Source: CAJXVA01 sp963761755
GTDB taxonomy: Bacteria > Myxococcota_A > Polyangia > Nannocystales > Nannocystaceae
DNA length: 64,000 bases
NCBI GenBank assembly: GCA_963761755.1
Contig: CAVXIC010000006.1
Location: 372,001-436,000 of the forward strand
Reading direction: 5' to 3'
Below the pieces are notes generated by a model. That model made no database searches and was not told where the DNA came from. It saw only the letters and a list, made by a program, of their open reading frames with translations. How positions within the stretch are numbered: the first letter of the stretch is position 1; every line of letters begins with the position of its first letter. This document shows positions 27,314 to 36,659 of this stretch, piece by piece. The translations under genes and the position numbers were made by a program.

Positions 27314-28222
27314 ATGCGAAGCCGTACGACCCTGGGGATGCTGAGCGGGCTGGCGATCGGTGCGGCAGCGCTGACGACGAGCGACGCGCAGGCGCACTTC
27401 CGGCTGGAGGCGCCCGCGGTGATGACCGAGCAGAACAACTTGGGCGATCCACAGAAGGCCTACGCATGCGGAGGCGGGGCCGATGCCGCGCTGACCGGTG
27501 ACGTCACCGCGTACACGGCCGGCGACACGATCACCATCACGATCGACGAGACGATCTACCACCCTGGGCATTACCGGGTCGCCCTGGCAACCGGCGACGT
27601 GAGCGAGCTGCCGCCCAGCCCGGTCGTGACTCCGACGGACCAGGACGACTGCGCGATGACGGAGATCATGAACCCGCCGGTGTATCCAGTGCTCGCCGAC
27701 GGCATGTTGCTCCATGACTCGGCCTTCGACGGACCCCAGTCCTTCGAGGTGACGCTGCCCGAGGACGTCTCCTGCGAGAACTGCACGCTGCAGATCCTCG
27801 AGTTCATGTCCATGCACGGCGCGCCGTGCTTCTACTACCACTGCGCGACGATCTCGATCGCCCCGTCCGAAGGCGGGGACACCAGCGGTGGCGCGCAGAC
27901 GACGGGCGAGCCGACGACCGGGGATCCCACCGGTCCAGACACCACCGGTGATCCCACGGGCGAGTCGACGACGGCGGGAGCCTCCGACTCCAACGGCGAG
28001 ACGAGCGACGGGCCCGCTCCGGCGAGCACAGGTGGGGACACCCCTGTCGCGACGGGCACCGATGGCAGCGCCGACCCCAGCGGGGACGACGATGGCGGCG
28101 GCTGCTCGGTGGGTGGCTCGGGCGCAGGCGGGCTGCTCGCCCTGCTGCCGATGTTCGCGTTCAGCCGGCGGCGCCGAGGAACCCCAGGCTCGTCGCTGCG
28201 GCGCCCACCGTCGTCGCGATGA
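27314..28222 (+). CDS. Polysaccharide-monooxygenase-like surface protein with N-terminal His and MYXO-CTERM-like tail
   Basis: 302 residues. The signal peptide ends ...DAQA, so the mature protein would begin with His (HFRLEAPA). An exposed first histidine is the hallmark of copper 'histidine brace' enzymes such as lytic polysaccharide monooxygenases. Further candidates for the brace are HPGHYRV and PCFYYHCATI, and several cysteines (CENC, C...C) suit a secreted beta-sandwich. It resembles the SCE4755-type monooxygenase-like group of myxobacteria. Residues about 185-265 are a Gly/Thr/Asp/Ser linker. The end has GGGCSVGG, a hydrophobic helix (LLALLPMFAF) and SRRRR, a MYXO-CTERM-like sorting tail. 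The 3' end overlaps the convergent M28 gene by 62 bp. Confidence 0.75.
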   Translation: MRSRTTLGMLSGLAIGAAALTTSDAQAHFRLEAPAVMTEQNNLGDPQKAYACGGGADAALTGDVTAYTAGDTITITIDETIYHPGHYRVALATGDVSELPPSPVVTPTDQDDCAMTEIMNPPVYPVLADGMLLHDSAFDGPQSFEVTLPEDVSCENCTLQILEFMSMHGAPCFYYHCATISIAPSEGGDTSGGAQTTGEPTTGDPTGPDTTGDPTGESTTAGASDSNGETSDGPAPASTGGDTPVATGTDGSADPSGDDDGGGCSVGGSGAGGLLALLPMFAFSRRRRGTPGSSLRRPPSSR

Positions 28223-29240
28223 CCTTGTACGCGAAGTCGTGATCGAGGTCCTCGACCCGGTCCGGCTCGGGGTTGCAGTGGTAGTTGGGGAAGCGGAACT
28301 CGGACGTGTCGGTGATCATCATCGCCGGCAGGTTCGCGTCCCAAAACGGGGCGTGGTCGGACCTCCGCAGATCCGAGAGGAGGGGGCTGGACTTGAGCTC
28401 GGGGCCGAGCTCGAGGTGCACCACGGGGAGCTCGAAGCGCAGGGCCTGCGCCTGCATGTTGGCCGCGGCATCGGCGATCAGGTCGTCGGCCACCAGGGTG
28501 ATGAAGTCGCCGCGGTACTCGTTGGCCGCGACCTGGGCCGAGCCTTCGGGAAAGACCACGTCGAAGCCGGCGGGGATCGACTGAGAGCCGGGGGTGTCGT
28601 CGGTGTAGCCGATCATCTCGAAGTTGTAGTTCGCGAGCACGACGTCACCGCGATCGACCGCTGCGCCCACGTACGCGCGCGACCCGATCAGACCGAGCTC
28701 TTCTTGGTCCCAGAAGGCGATGACGAGGTCGTGTTGGTACTCGCCCATCGCGAGCACGCGTGCCGCCTCGAGAATGCCCGCGACCCCGCTGGCGTTGTCG
28801 TCCGCGCCGGTACAGTTCGGGACCGAGTCGTAGTGCGCCGAGAGGATCACGTCGCTCTCGCCCAGGGTGCCGGCCAAGCGCCCGATGACGTTGATGCCGG
28901 TGCCGTACACGTCCAACTCGACGTCGTAGCCCATCGCCGCCAGCTGCTCGGCGAGGTGGTCTTGGACGACCTGCCAGTGGGGCTCGGCCGGGTTGCGGGT
29001 CTGGGCCACGAACTCGAGGGTCTCGAGGTAGCGCGACTGCTCCACGCAGTCGGCCATCGCGTCGGGGCTGTCGGTACAGGCGACCGGGCCGCCCGAGGAT
29101 TCGTCGGCACCGGTCGAGACGGTCCCCGCGGTGCTGGTGTCCGAGGCGCTCGAACTGGCGGTGTCCGATTCGGCCGCCGGGTCGACCGCGCTGTGGCAAG
29201 CGGCCGTGACGAGCAGGCAGAGGAAGAGCGCGCGTCTCAT
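28161..29240 (-). CDS. M28-family metallopeptidase, lipoprotein
   Basis: 359 residues. A lipobox (LLVTAAC) is followed by a Ser/Thr/Asp linker (about 20-55). The di-zinc aminopeptidase site is complete: SAHYDSV (His/Asp), TGADDNASG (bridging Asp), FWDQEELG (catalytic Glu-Glu), NYNFEMIGY, and RSDHAPFWD (last His). M28 enzymes remove N-terminal residues from peptides; here the enzyme is anchored outside the inner membrane. A short GGGGGG-ACCGG-CCCCCC hairpin (29259-29275) lies between its start and the divergent metF. Confidence 0.92.
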   Translation of the reverse strand: MRRALFLCLLVTAACHSAVDPAAESDTASSSASDTSTAGTVSTGADESSGGPVACTDSPDAMADCVEQSRYLETLEFVAQTRNPAEPHWQVVQDHLAEQLAAMGYDVELDVYGTGINVIGRLAGTLGESDVILSAHYDSVPNCTGADDNASGVAGILEAARVLAMGEYQHDLVIAFWDQEELGLIGSRAYVGAAVDRGDVVLANYNFEMIGYTDDTPGSQSIPAGFDVVFPEGSAQVAANEYRGDFITLVADDLIADAAANMQAQALRFELPVVHLELGPELKSSPLLSDLRRSDHAPFWDANLPAMMITDTSEFRFPNYHCNPEPDRVEDLDHDFAYKVIATTVGAAATSLGFLGAAG

Positions 29241-29298
29241 GGCCACAGGATAGCGCGAGGGGGGACCGGCCCCCCAAGGTCCTGATATCGTCCGTCTC

Positions 29299-30213
29299 GT
29301 GTTGATCGCAGAACGCCTGCGCCACAAGCGGCCGGTCTTCAGCTTCGAGTTCTTCCCCCCGAAGACCGAGAAGGGGGAGGACGCGCTGCTGCGCTCCTTG
29401 GAGCGACTGGCGCCGCTGGAGCCCGACTTCGTCTCGGTGACCTACGGGGCCGGCGGGAGCACGCGGGCCCGCACCGTTCAGCTGGTCCGACGGATCCGGC
29501 ACGACTTCGGCATCGAGCCGCTCGCGCATCTGACCTGCGTGGGGGCCGACCGCGACGAGCTGACCGCCGTGCTCGACAGCCTGGGCGAGGCCGACGTACG
29601 CAACGTGCTCGCCCTGCGCGGGGATCCGCCCCGGGGGGAGTCCGGTTTCGTCGTCACCGACGGCGGCTTCGCCTATGCGAGCGAGCTGGTCGCCTTCGTC
29701 AAGCAGCACGGCGACTTCTGCGTCGGGGCAGCGTGTTATCCCGAGGTCCACCCGGAGGCGTCCTCGGCCGAGGAGGACCTTCGCCACCTCCGCACCAAGG
29801 TCGAGGCGGGCGCCGACTTCCTGGTCTCGCAGCTGTTCTTCGACAACCTCGCCTTCTACGCGTGGCAGGCCAGGGCCCGGGCCCAAGGGATCACCGTACC
29901 GGTGCTCGCGGGCATCATGCCGGTGACCAACGTCTCGCAGGTCGAGCGCTTCACCCAGATGTGCGGGGCCAGCATTCCGCCGCCGCTGCACGAGGCGCTG
30001 CGGCGGGCCCAGGACGATCCCCACGAGGTCTTTTGGACCGGCGTCTCGTACTCCGCGCGGCAGTGCGAGCAGCTGCTCAACCCTCCTGCGCCCGACCCGT
30101 ACTCCAGGCGGCCTCGCGGCGTTGCCGGCTTGCACTTCTACACGCTCAACAAGAGCCCCGCGACCCGGGCGATCTTCGAGATCCTGCAGATCGCTCGATC
30201 GGCGGTGGTGTAG
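29299..30213 (+). CDS. metF: Methylenetetrahydrofolate reductase
   Basis: 304 residues, a single FAD TIM-barrel of the bacterial type. It reduces 5,10-methylene-THF to 5-methyl-THF for methionine synthesis. Signatures are FSFEFFPPKTEKGE (catalytic Glu), SVTYGAGGSTR, LAHLTCVGADR, NVLALRGDPP, and FLVSQLFFDN. The start is GTG 29299. The stop overlaps the first base of the next gene's GTG (TAGTG), so the two are coupled. Confidence 0.96.
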   Translation: MLIAERLRHKRPVFSFEFFPPKTEKGEDALLRSLERLAPLEPDFVSVTYGAGGSTRARTVQLVRRIRHDFGIEPLAHLTCVGADRDELTAVLDSLGEADVRNVLALRGDPPRGESGFVVTDGGFAYASELVAFVKQHGDFCVGAACYPEVHPEASSAEEDLRHLRTKVEAGADFLVSQLFFDNLAFYAWQARARAQGITVPVLAGIMPVTNVSQVERFTQMCGASIPPPLHEALRRAQDDPHEVFWTGVSYSARQCEQLLNPPAPDPYSRRPRGVAGLHFYTLNKSPATRAIFEILQIARSAVV

Positions 30214-30926
30214 TGCTGCCCGCGGCCGCGCTCGTGGTCGCGTCCACGCTGGGCCTGGCGGGTACCGAGTGGGCCGCACACGTCGCGGCGGTCGTGCTGG
30301 CGCGCGACCAGCTGGGCTTCCGCGCCTATCAGACCGGGACCGGTCGCTGTCCCGAGGCCGCGCGTCGCTGCGTCGGCCTGGCGGTGCACGTGGTCACCTC
30401 GGACGGGACACCGCAGGGGGAGCCGGTGCAGACGCCGCTGTGGCTGCACGATCAGGTGGCACACGCCAACGCGCTGTTCGCCGCGATCTCGGTGGGCTTC
30501 GAGGTCGCCTCGGTCGACGCCCAACCCGCCGCGGTCGGCGACGTGCAGACGCGCGGGGATCGTGACCAGCTCGGCAAAGCCATCTTCACGCGCGGGGTCG
30601 TGCACGTGTTCGTCGTCGAACGACTCGCCGACGTCGACATCGATGGCGAGGTCATTCGAGGCGTGCACTGGCGCTACCGTCCCGATACCGCCAAGCGCTG
30701 GATCATCCTGTCATCGATCGGATCGTCCACCGTCATGGCGCACGAGCTCGGCCACTTCTTTGGTCTGCCGCACTCGACCTATCGGGTCAGCATCATGAAC
30801 AAGCGGCCGCGCGCGCTGCCGTGGCCCGAGCGCGTGTTCGCGAAGCCCGAGGTCGAGATCATGCGGCGGCGAACCGACGAGATGCTGGGCGAGGGCATGC
30901 TCGAGCCCCGCTCGCGTCGGCGCTGA
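30213..30926 (+). CDS. Metzincin-like zinc metalloprotease
   Basis: 237 residues from GTG 30213. The hydrophobic start (LPAAALVVASTLGLAG) could be a signal. The zinc motif MAHELGHFFGLPH (HExxHxxGxxH) lies at about residues 173-185, and SIMNKRPR may provide the Met-turn. The preceding domain has no recognised family. Translational coupling to metF is unexpected and probably reflects a shared transcript only. Confidence 0.8.
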   Translation: MLPAAALVVASTLGLAGTEWAAHVAAVVLARDQLGFRAYQTGTGRCPEAARRCVGLAVHVVTSDGTPQGEPVQTPLWLHDQVAHANALFAAISVGFEVASVDAQPAAVGDVQTRGDRDQLGKAIFTRGVVHVFVVERLADVDIDGEVIRGVHWRYRPDTAKRWIILSSIGSSTVMAHELGHFFGLPHSTYRVSIMNKRPRALPWPERVFAKPEVEIMRRRTDEMLGEGMLEPRSRRR

Positions 30927-30929
30927 GTC

Positions 30930-31856
30930 ATGGACCAGGCGCTCGACAACGCGCTGCGCTTGCTCGAACTCGCCGTTCCAGCGCTCGTTGGCGCGGCCTG
31001 CGGAGCGCTCGGGTTGTTTCGCGAGCCGCGGGCCGCGGTGGCCGTCCTCAACCGCTACGCGCTCCATGTCGGCTTTCCGGCCCTCGTCGCGCGCGGCCTG
31101 CTCCTGCCGTCGACATCGATCCCCGATCAGCCGGCGTTCTGGCTGCTGTGGCCGGCAACGCTGCTGGTGGCGCTCATCGTCTCGCGAGGTGCCGCCCGAC
31201 CTGCGGTCGGGCTGGGCGTCACGTTCGGCAACGTGGCCTATCTCGGGCTGCCCTACGCGCTCGCGGTCATGGGGGCGTCGATGGCCGGGCCGGCGGCGCT
31301 GGCGGTCGCGGTGCACGTCATCGGGGCGGTCACCGTGGGTCCGGTCCTGCTCGCGCGGCATGGCGGGACGCCGCGACCCGTCCGAGCGGTCGTCGGTTCG
31401 GTCGCGTCGATGCCGCTGTTTTGGGCGCCCATCGTCGGCCTCACCGTGCGCGCGGGACCCTCGAGCGCTCGAGCGCTCGCCGGCGATGTGCTCGCCCCCT
31501 TGTCGTCCAGTGCCGCTCCCATCGCGCTGTTCCTGCTCGGGCTGCACGTCTTCGTCGAGCGCCGTCGCGTGCTCGGGCTGGGTCGAGCGGTGCTCGGCCT
31601 CGTCGCAGCCCGCATGGTGCTCGCGCCGGCGATCATGCTCGCGCTCGCCTGGGGCGCTCACTGGGCGGGATGGCTGCCGGCCGAACTGGCGCGGCTACAC
31701 GTTCTGCTCGCCGCGATGCCGCTGGCGATCACGACCTTTTCGATGGCCCACGACGCGGAGGTGGAGCCGGACCGCGTCGCGGCGGCCGTGGTCGCCTCAT
31801 CGCTGCTGGCGCTCGTGATGCTGCCGCTGTGGGCCGCGGTGACCCAGCTGCTGTAG
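30930..31856 (+). CDS. AEC-family (auxin efflux carrier type) transporter
   Basis: 308 residues, with about ten membrane helices in two five-helix repeats. Family traits are the N-terminal PALVGAACGALG, VTFGNVAYLGLPYALAVMG in the first unwound helix, and LSSSAAPIALFLLGLHVF in the second. Members export malate, other carboxylates or amphipathic anions; the substrate here is unknown. It starts 3 bp after the metalloprotease gene. Confidence 0.85.
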   Translation: MDQALDNALRLLELAVPALVGAACGALGLFREPRAAVAVLNRYALHVGFPALVARGLLLPSTSIPDQPAFWLLWPATLLVALIVSRGAARPAVGLGVTFGNVAYLGLPYALAVMGASMAGPAALAVAVHVIGAVTVGPVLLARHGGTPRPVRAVVGSVASMPLFWAPIVGLTVRAGPSSARALAGDVLAPLSSSAAPIALFLLGLHVFVERRRVLGLGRAVLGLVAARMVLAPAIMLALAWGAHWAGWLPAELARLHVLLAAMPLAITTFSMAHDAEVEPDRVAAAVVASSLLALVMLPLWAAVTQLL

Positions 31857-31862
31857 CAGGTC

Positions 31863-33116
31863 TCACCCGCCGGTGACCCAGGTCAGCGCGGCGCGGAACA
31901 ACGCGATGCCAGCGGGCTGGATCGTCACGATGGGGTTGGCGCCCTGGTCGGCGTCGAAGCCCAGCCCGATGCGCCGGCCCGGCGCGACGAAGCCGTCGAG
32001 CATGGCGTCGCCGGCTTGGTACGCGAACTCGACGATGTCTTCGTCGTCGCCGGCGACCGAGGCCACGATGGTCGCGCCCGCGGGCGCCGGCGCGTAGAAC
32101 AAGCCCGAGCCGAAGCCGGTGATCGCGCTGAGGTCGCCGACGAGCCCCGCGGCGAGTGGGTCGCCCTCGGCGAGGATGGTGAGGTTGGTGGTGGTGGTCG
32201 AGGTCGCTTCCGCGGCCATGCCCATGTCATCCCAGACCAGACCCTCCAGACAGATCAGCGGCGCGAGCGTGTCCGCCATGGTGCCGGCGATGTCGGTGGA
32301 CTGGGCCGTCTCCGAGATGACCACCACATCGACGCCGTTGCCATCCTCGAGGACGACCTCGGTGTCGGCGAAGTTGAAGATCACGTAGCCCTCGAGCTCC
32401 AGCGCCGCGATGAGGCCCTGGTCGTACGGGTTGATGTCGGTGCCATCTTGGGTGATGAGGACGACACAGGGATCGACGCCGTCGTCGCTGCAGTCCGATC
32501 CTGGGGTGACGCCGTCGGCCGGATCGTCGTCGCCCCAGCCGTCCTCGTCTTCGTCCTGCATGCAGATCGTGTCCGAGTCGTGCTCGGCGGCTCCGGGGAA
32601 GGTCTGCGCGCTCTGATCGTCGCAATCGTCGCCGTTGGGGACGCTGCCATCGGGCGGATCCTCGCCATCGGGCACGTCGACGCAGGCGTCCGCATCGCCG
32701 AAGCCATCCTCGTCGGCGTCTTCGCAGTACTGGGTCGTCTCGCCGTCGGTGTCGGACGCCGTTGCCGAGTCGGTGTCCGACGCCGTGGCGGACGCGGACT
32801 CCGTTTCGGAGTCGGATGCGGACGCGGATTCGGTCTCGGTGTCCGTAGCGGAGTTGGACGCGCTGTCGGAGTTCGCGGAGTCGGAGGCCGTCATACTGAC
32901 CGAGTCGGATGCGCTGTTGGTCGCCGTCTCCGTCTCCGTCGCCGTCGCCGTCGCCGTCTCCGTCTCCGAGTTCCCCGCGCTCGCATCGGCAGGGCACGCG
33001 CCGTCTTCGGACTGGATCAGCCCGTCATCTTCACAGGGGTTGGCACAGGCCGGCACGAGCGCGAGCCCCAACACCCACAGCAATCCACGAGTACGCGAGC
33101 GAGAGCGGTAGATCAT
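31863..33116 (-). CDS. Ser/Thr/Asp-repeat lipoprotein with MopE-like metal-binding motifs
   Basis: 417 residues. A lipobox (LALVPAC) is followed by a long linker (about 45-130) of Ser, Thr, Asp, Glu and Ala built from DxxSAS/TETE units. Next come two Asp-rich loops typical of MopE/thrombospondin-3-like motifs (CEDADEDGFGDADAC and DEDEDGWGDDDPADG, about 132-210), which bind Ca2+ or Cu in relatives. The C-terminal 200 residues (TDINPYDQGLIAALELEGY and so on) form a globular domain that I do not recognise. Convergent with the AEC transporter, 6 bp apart. Confidence 0.8.
   Translation of the reverse strand: MIYRSRSRTRGLLWVLGLALVPACANPCEDDGLIQSEDGACPADASAGNSETETATATATETETATNSASDSVSMTASDSANSDSASNSATDTETESASASDSETESASATASDTDSATASDTDGETTQYCEDADEDGFGDADACVDVPDGEDPPDGSVPNGDDCDDQSAQTFPGAAEHDSDTICMQDEDEDGWGDDDPADGVTPGSDCSDDGVDPCVVLITQDGTDINPYDQGLIAALELEGYVIFNFADTEVVLEDGNGVDVVVISETAQSTDIAGTMADTLAPLICLEGLVWDDMGMAAEATSTTTTNLTILAEGDPLAAGLVGDLSAITGFGSGLFYAPAPAGATIVASVAGDDEDIVEFAYQAGDAMLDGFVAPGRRIGLGFDADQGANPIVTIQPAGIALFRAALTWVTGG
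32922..32968. repeat. GTC(T/G)CC-type hexamer microsatellite in the lipoprotein linker
   Basis: About eight imperfect 6-bp units (GTCTCC and GTCGCC, read on the plus strand) lie in the linker of the 31863-33116 lipoprotein, where they encode alternating Glu/Thr/Ala. Unit-number change would lengthen or shorten the linker in frame. Confidence 0.6.
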
Positions 33117-33224
33117 GCGTTCACAATACCCTCGAGGGTCCGCGCTCGCGCTTCCATTGCGGTACCACGCCCCGCCGCGTTCGCACCGCTGTGGTTCGCT
33201 GTCGCAGCTGCGAGTACACGACCG

Positions 33225-33494
33225 TTACTCTTGCTCGCGCAGCCGGTCGGGAAGCGCAACATTGATCGACTCGCGCAGCGGGCTGCCGCTGGGCACCGCG
33301 AGGGCTGGGCGCGTCGCGGACCACCGCATCGATCTCGAGGTGCTCGGCTTGGGCACACCAACCTTCACGTTCCGCAGGTCGGACGCGCTCCGGACGCGCT
33401 GCGGTGCCACCGCATCCTCGAGCGCCGCCTCGAGGATTTCGGGCGGCACGTCGAGCCGCAGCTCGAATCGAGGGCGGACGTCGAACTTCTGCAC
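33225..33494 (-). CDS. Small hypothetical protein, possibly truncated
   Basis: 89 residues. The first half looks protein-like with coding-type third positions (VRPRFELRLDVPPEILEAAL). The second half is poorer (SASDLRNVKVGVPKPSTSRS) and may reflect a frameshift or decay. No known motif is visible. The plus strand here also carries an open frame, but its composition is Arg/Ser-rich and non-native. It sits between two minus-strand genes. Confidence 0.4.
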   Translation of the reverse strand: MQKFDVRPRFELRLDVPPEILEAALEDAVAPQRVRSASDLRNVKVGVPKPSTSRSMRWSATRPALAVPSGSPLRESINVALPDRLREQE

Positions 33495-33569
33495 GGCGTC
33501 GCTACGGTCGTCCGTTTCCAGGAGGAGCGGCCGGCAAAGGTTGCCGGCCCGCGAGAGTCTTCGGGCCGA

Positions 33570-33827
33570 TCAGGCGCCTGGTTTCTCTTGTTTCGGCGCT
33601 CCTGCCCGTTTCGTCAGGCGTTGGAGGTCGGCCTTGAGCTGCTCTCCGCTCGCGAGAAGTTCCGCGCCGATGGCGTCGGTGGCGGATTCCACCTTGCGCT
33701 CGAACGCCTGCAGCTTGGGCTCGAGCTTCGTCCAGGCCTCCTTGGCATCCATCCCGGCCAGGTGCATCTTTACACGAACTTCGTCGGCCATTTGGCGCAG
33801 CTGCTCCACGATGTCTTGCGGCTTCAT
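33570..33827 (-). CDS. Small helical protein, unknown function
   Basis: 85 residues from ATG 33827. It is highly charged and helical throughout (DIVEQLRQMADEVRVKMHL, KLEPKLQAFERKVESATDAI), with a basic tail. It resembles short phasin-like or coiled-coil proteins, without a decisive motif. No signal or membrane helix is present. Confidence 0.6.
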   Translation of the reverse strand: MKPQDIVEQLRQMADEVRVKMHLAGMDAKEAWTKLEPKLQAFERKVESATDAIGAELLASGEQLKADLQRLTKRAGAPKQEKPGA

Positions 33828-33942
33828 CGCGACACAGTAGCCACGACTGCCAGCGATGGAAGTCGGTGGTGACGGCAACAACTGCGCCCTGAGAGCGAAG
33901 AGCTGGAGGCCTCGCCGGTACTCGGCTCTCGACCTCGGATCC

Positions 33943-34632
33943 CTAGCTCGGATCCTTGAAGCCCAGGCTGCGCAGGTTCTCGTTGAGCTGGTTGCGCAGA
34001 CCTGCTTCGCTCATGCCCAGCTTTCCCGCGGCCGCGCCGAGATCGTAGCGGATCTTTCCGACCCGCAGCTTGGGGTTGGCGCCCAGCTCGAGCCGGCCGT
34101 TGTTGCGGACGGGCCGCGTCTCGACCCCGACGTAGACGTTCTTCTGGCGCAGCGGCGGAAAGGCCCGCAGTGCGCCCTCGTACAGGCCACGGTCGGAGTC
34201 GGACATCTTCGCGTCCTCGATGCGCGAGAGGTCGAGCACGACGCCAGCCTCGAGCCGACCGTTCTCGAGCACCGCCTTCGAGGCACGAACGGCATCCTTG
34301 CCTGCACCCTTGCCCCGCCGATGAAAGCCCCGCAGGACGTAGCGCTTGGGCTTGGAGGCGCGCTGGGGCGCCGGCGCTGCGGCTGGCTGGCCGGTGTTGG
34401 GGCCGGGCTGTGGCTCGGGGGGCAGGGCCTCGGCCACCTCGAGCGGCAGCGACGGCTCGCTGTCGGACTCCGCTTCCCAGGCGATCGGAGCCTCGGGATC
34501 GAGCGCCTCCTGCTCGGCCACCTCCGCCTCCGCCCAGTCCGGGAGCGCGGTTGCACGTCGATACAGCACGAACATCGCGATCGCGGCGACGAGCAGCAGC
34601 GCCCCGAGGGCGAGAAGGACCTTCTTGAGCAT
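33943..34632 (-). CDS. Single-pass membrane protein with basic C-terminal domain, unknown function
   Basis: 229 residues. One N-terminal membrane helix (LLALGALLLVAAIAMFVLY) is followed by an acidic/Pro-rich linker (about 30-95). The C-terminal domain (about 96-229) has KRYVLRGFHRRGKGAGKDAV, LEAGVVLDLSRIEDAKMSDS and a final LGMSEAGLRNQLNENL. I do not recognise it. A repeat-rich spacer separates it from ettA upstream. Confidence 0.7.
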   Translation of the reverse strand: MLKKVLLALGALLLVAAIAMFVLYRRATALPDWAEAEVAEQEALDPEAPIAWEAESDSEPSLPLEVAEALPPEPQPGPNTGQPAAAPAPQRASKPKRYVLRGFHRRGKGAGKDAVRASKAVLENGRLEAGVVLDLSRIEDAKMSDSDRGLYEGALRAFPPLRQKNVYVGVETRPVRNNGRLELGANPKLRVGKIRYDLGAAAGKLGMSEAGLRNQLNENLRSLGFKDPS

Positions 34633-34686
34633 CGAGGGGCCCCTACCTTAGCCCACCGACGAGTGGACGGCGACGCCCGGCTCGAG

Positions 34687-34805
34687 GCGAAGAGCGAGCG
34701 AGCAAGCCCGACAGGGCGCCCACGAGGGGGACGGCGAGGCCCCCCGCCAAGCGAGGAGCGAGCGAAGAGCGAGCGAGCAAGCCCGACAGGGCGCCCACGA
34801 GGGGG
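34687..34805. repeat. Perfect 44-bp direct repeat (two copies) in an intergenic spacer
   Basis: Bases 34687-34730 and 34762-34805 are identical. Each begins GCGAAGAGCGAGCGAGCAAG and ends CGCCCACGAGGGGG. The 31 bp between them also contain a degenerate GCGAGGAGCGAGCG. The repeats lie downstream of ettA and upstream of the 34632 gene. Read in one frame they would encode a VGALSGLLARSS-like peptide, but no start, stop or codon bias supports a gene. Confidence 0.85.
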
Positions 34806-34858
34806 TGAATCGAAGGCAGCTTTGCTGCCGAAGAGAGGGGGACTGTGAAGTCCCCCCC
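34788..34858. repeat. Repeat-family copy 3 with two hairpins downstream of ettA
   Basis: The block 34788-34815, read on the minus strand, shares the order TTCACCCC, spacer, GGGCGCC with copies 1 and 2. It runs into a hairpin GGCAGC-TTT-GCTGCC (34815-34829) and a stronger one, GGGGGAC-TGTGAA-GTCCCCC (34837-34856), which begins 11 bp past the ettA stop and could terminate its transcript. No T-tract follows. Confidence 0.5.
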
Positions 34859-34867
34859 CAAACCCCC

Positions 34868-36547
<1,680 letters not shown>

Positions 36548-36561
36548 CGTAGATTCGCCCG

Positions 36562-36640
36562 CGCAGCGGGGGCCCGCACCATACACCGCGCTGTAGGCGG
36601 CGGACATTGCGTTTTGTCGCTTGCGGGGGGGCCCGCTGCG
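36562..36640. promoter_or_regulatory. Inverted repeat in the ettA-speA divergent promoter region
   Basis: CGCAGCGGG (36562-36570) and CCCGCTGCG (36632-36640) are perfect inverted copies, about 60 bp apart. Each is flanked by a GGGGGCCCGC run. Their location, between two divergent starts, suits a looping operator or a cruciform, but no regulator is known. Confidence 0.35.
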
Positions 36641-36659
36641 GATGTACGGAGTGGGGGTC

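Noticed and set aside
32700..33000. CRISPR-like array in the lipoprotein linker
   Set aside because: Units are 6 bp with no spacers and are in frame with the protein.
34640..34861. Short minus-strand frame encoding VGALSGLLARSS-like repeats
   Set aside because: The peptide repeat only reflects the 44-bp DNA repeat; no start context, no coding bias and no conserved ends.
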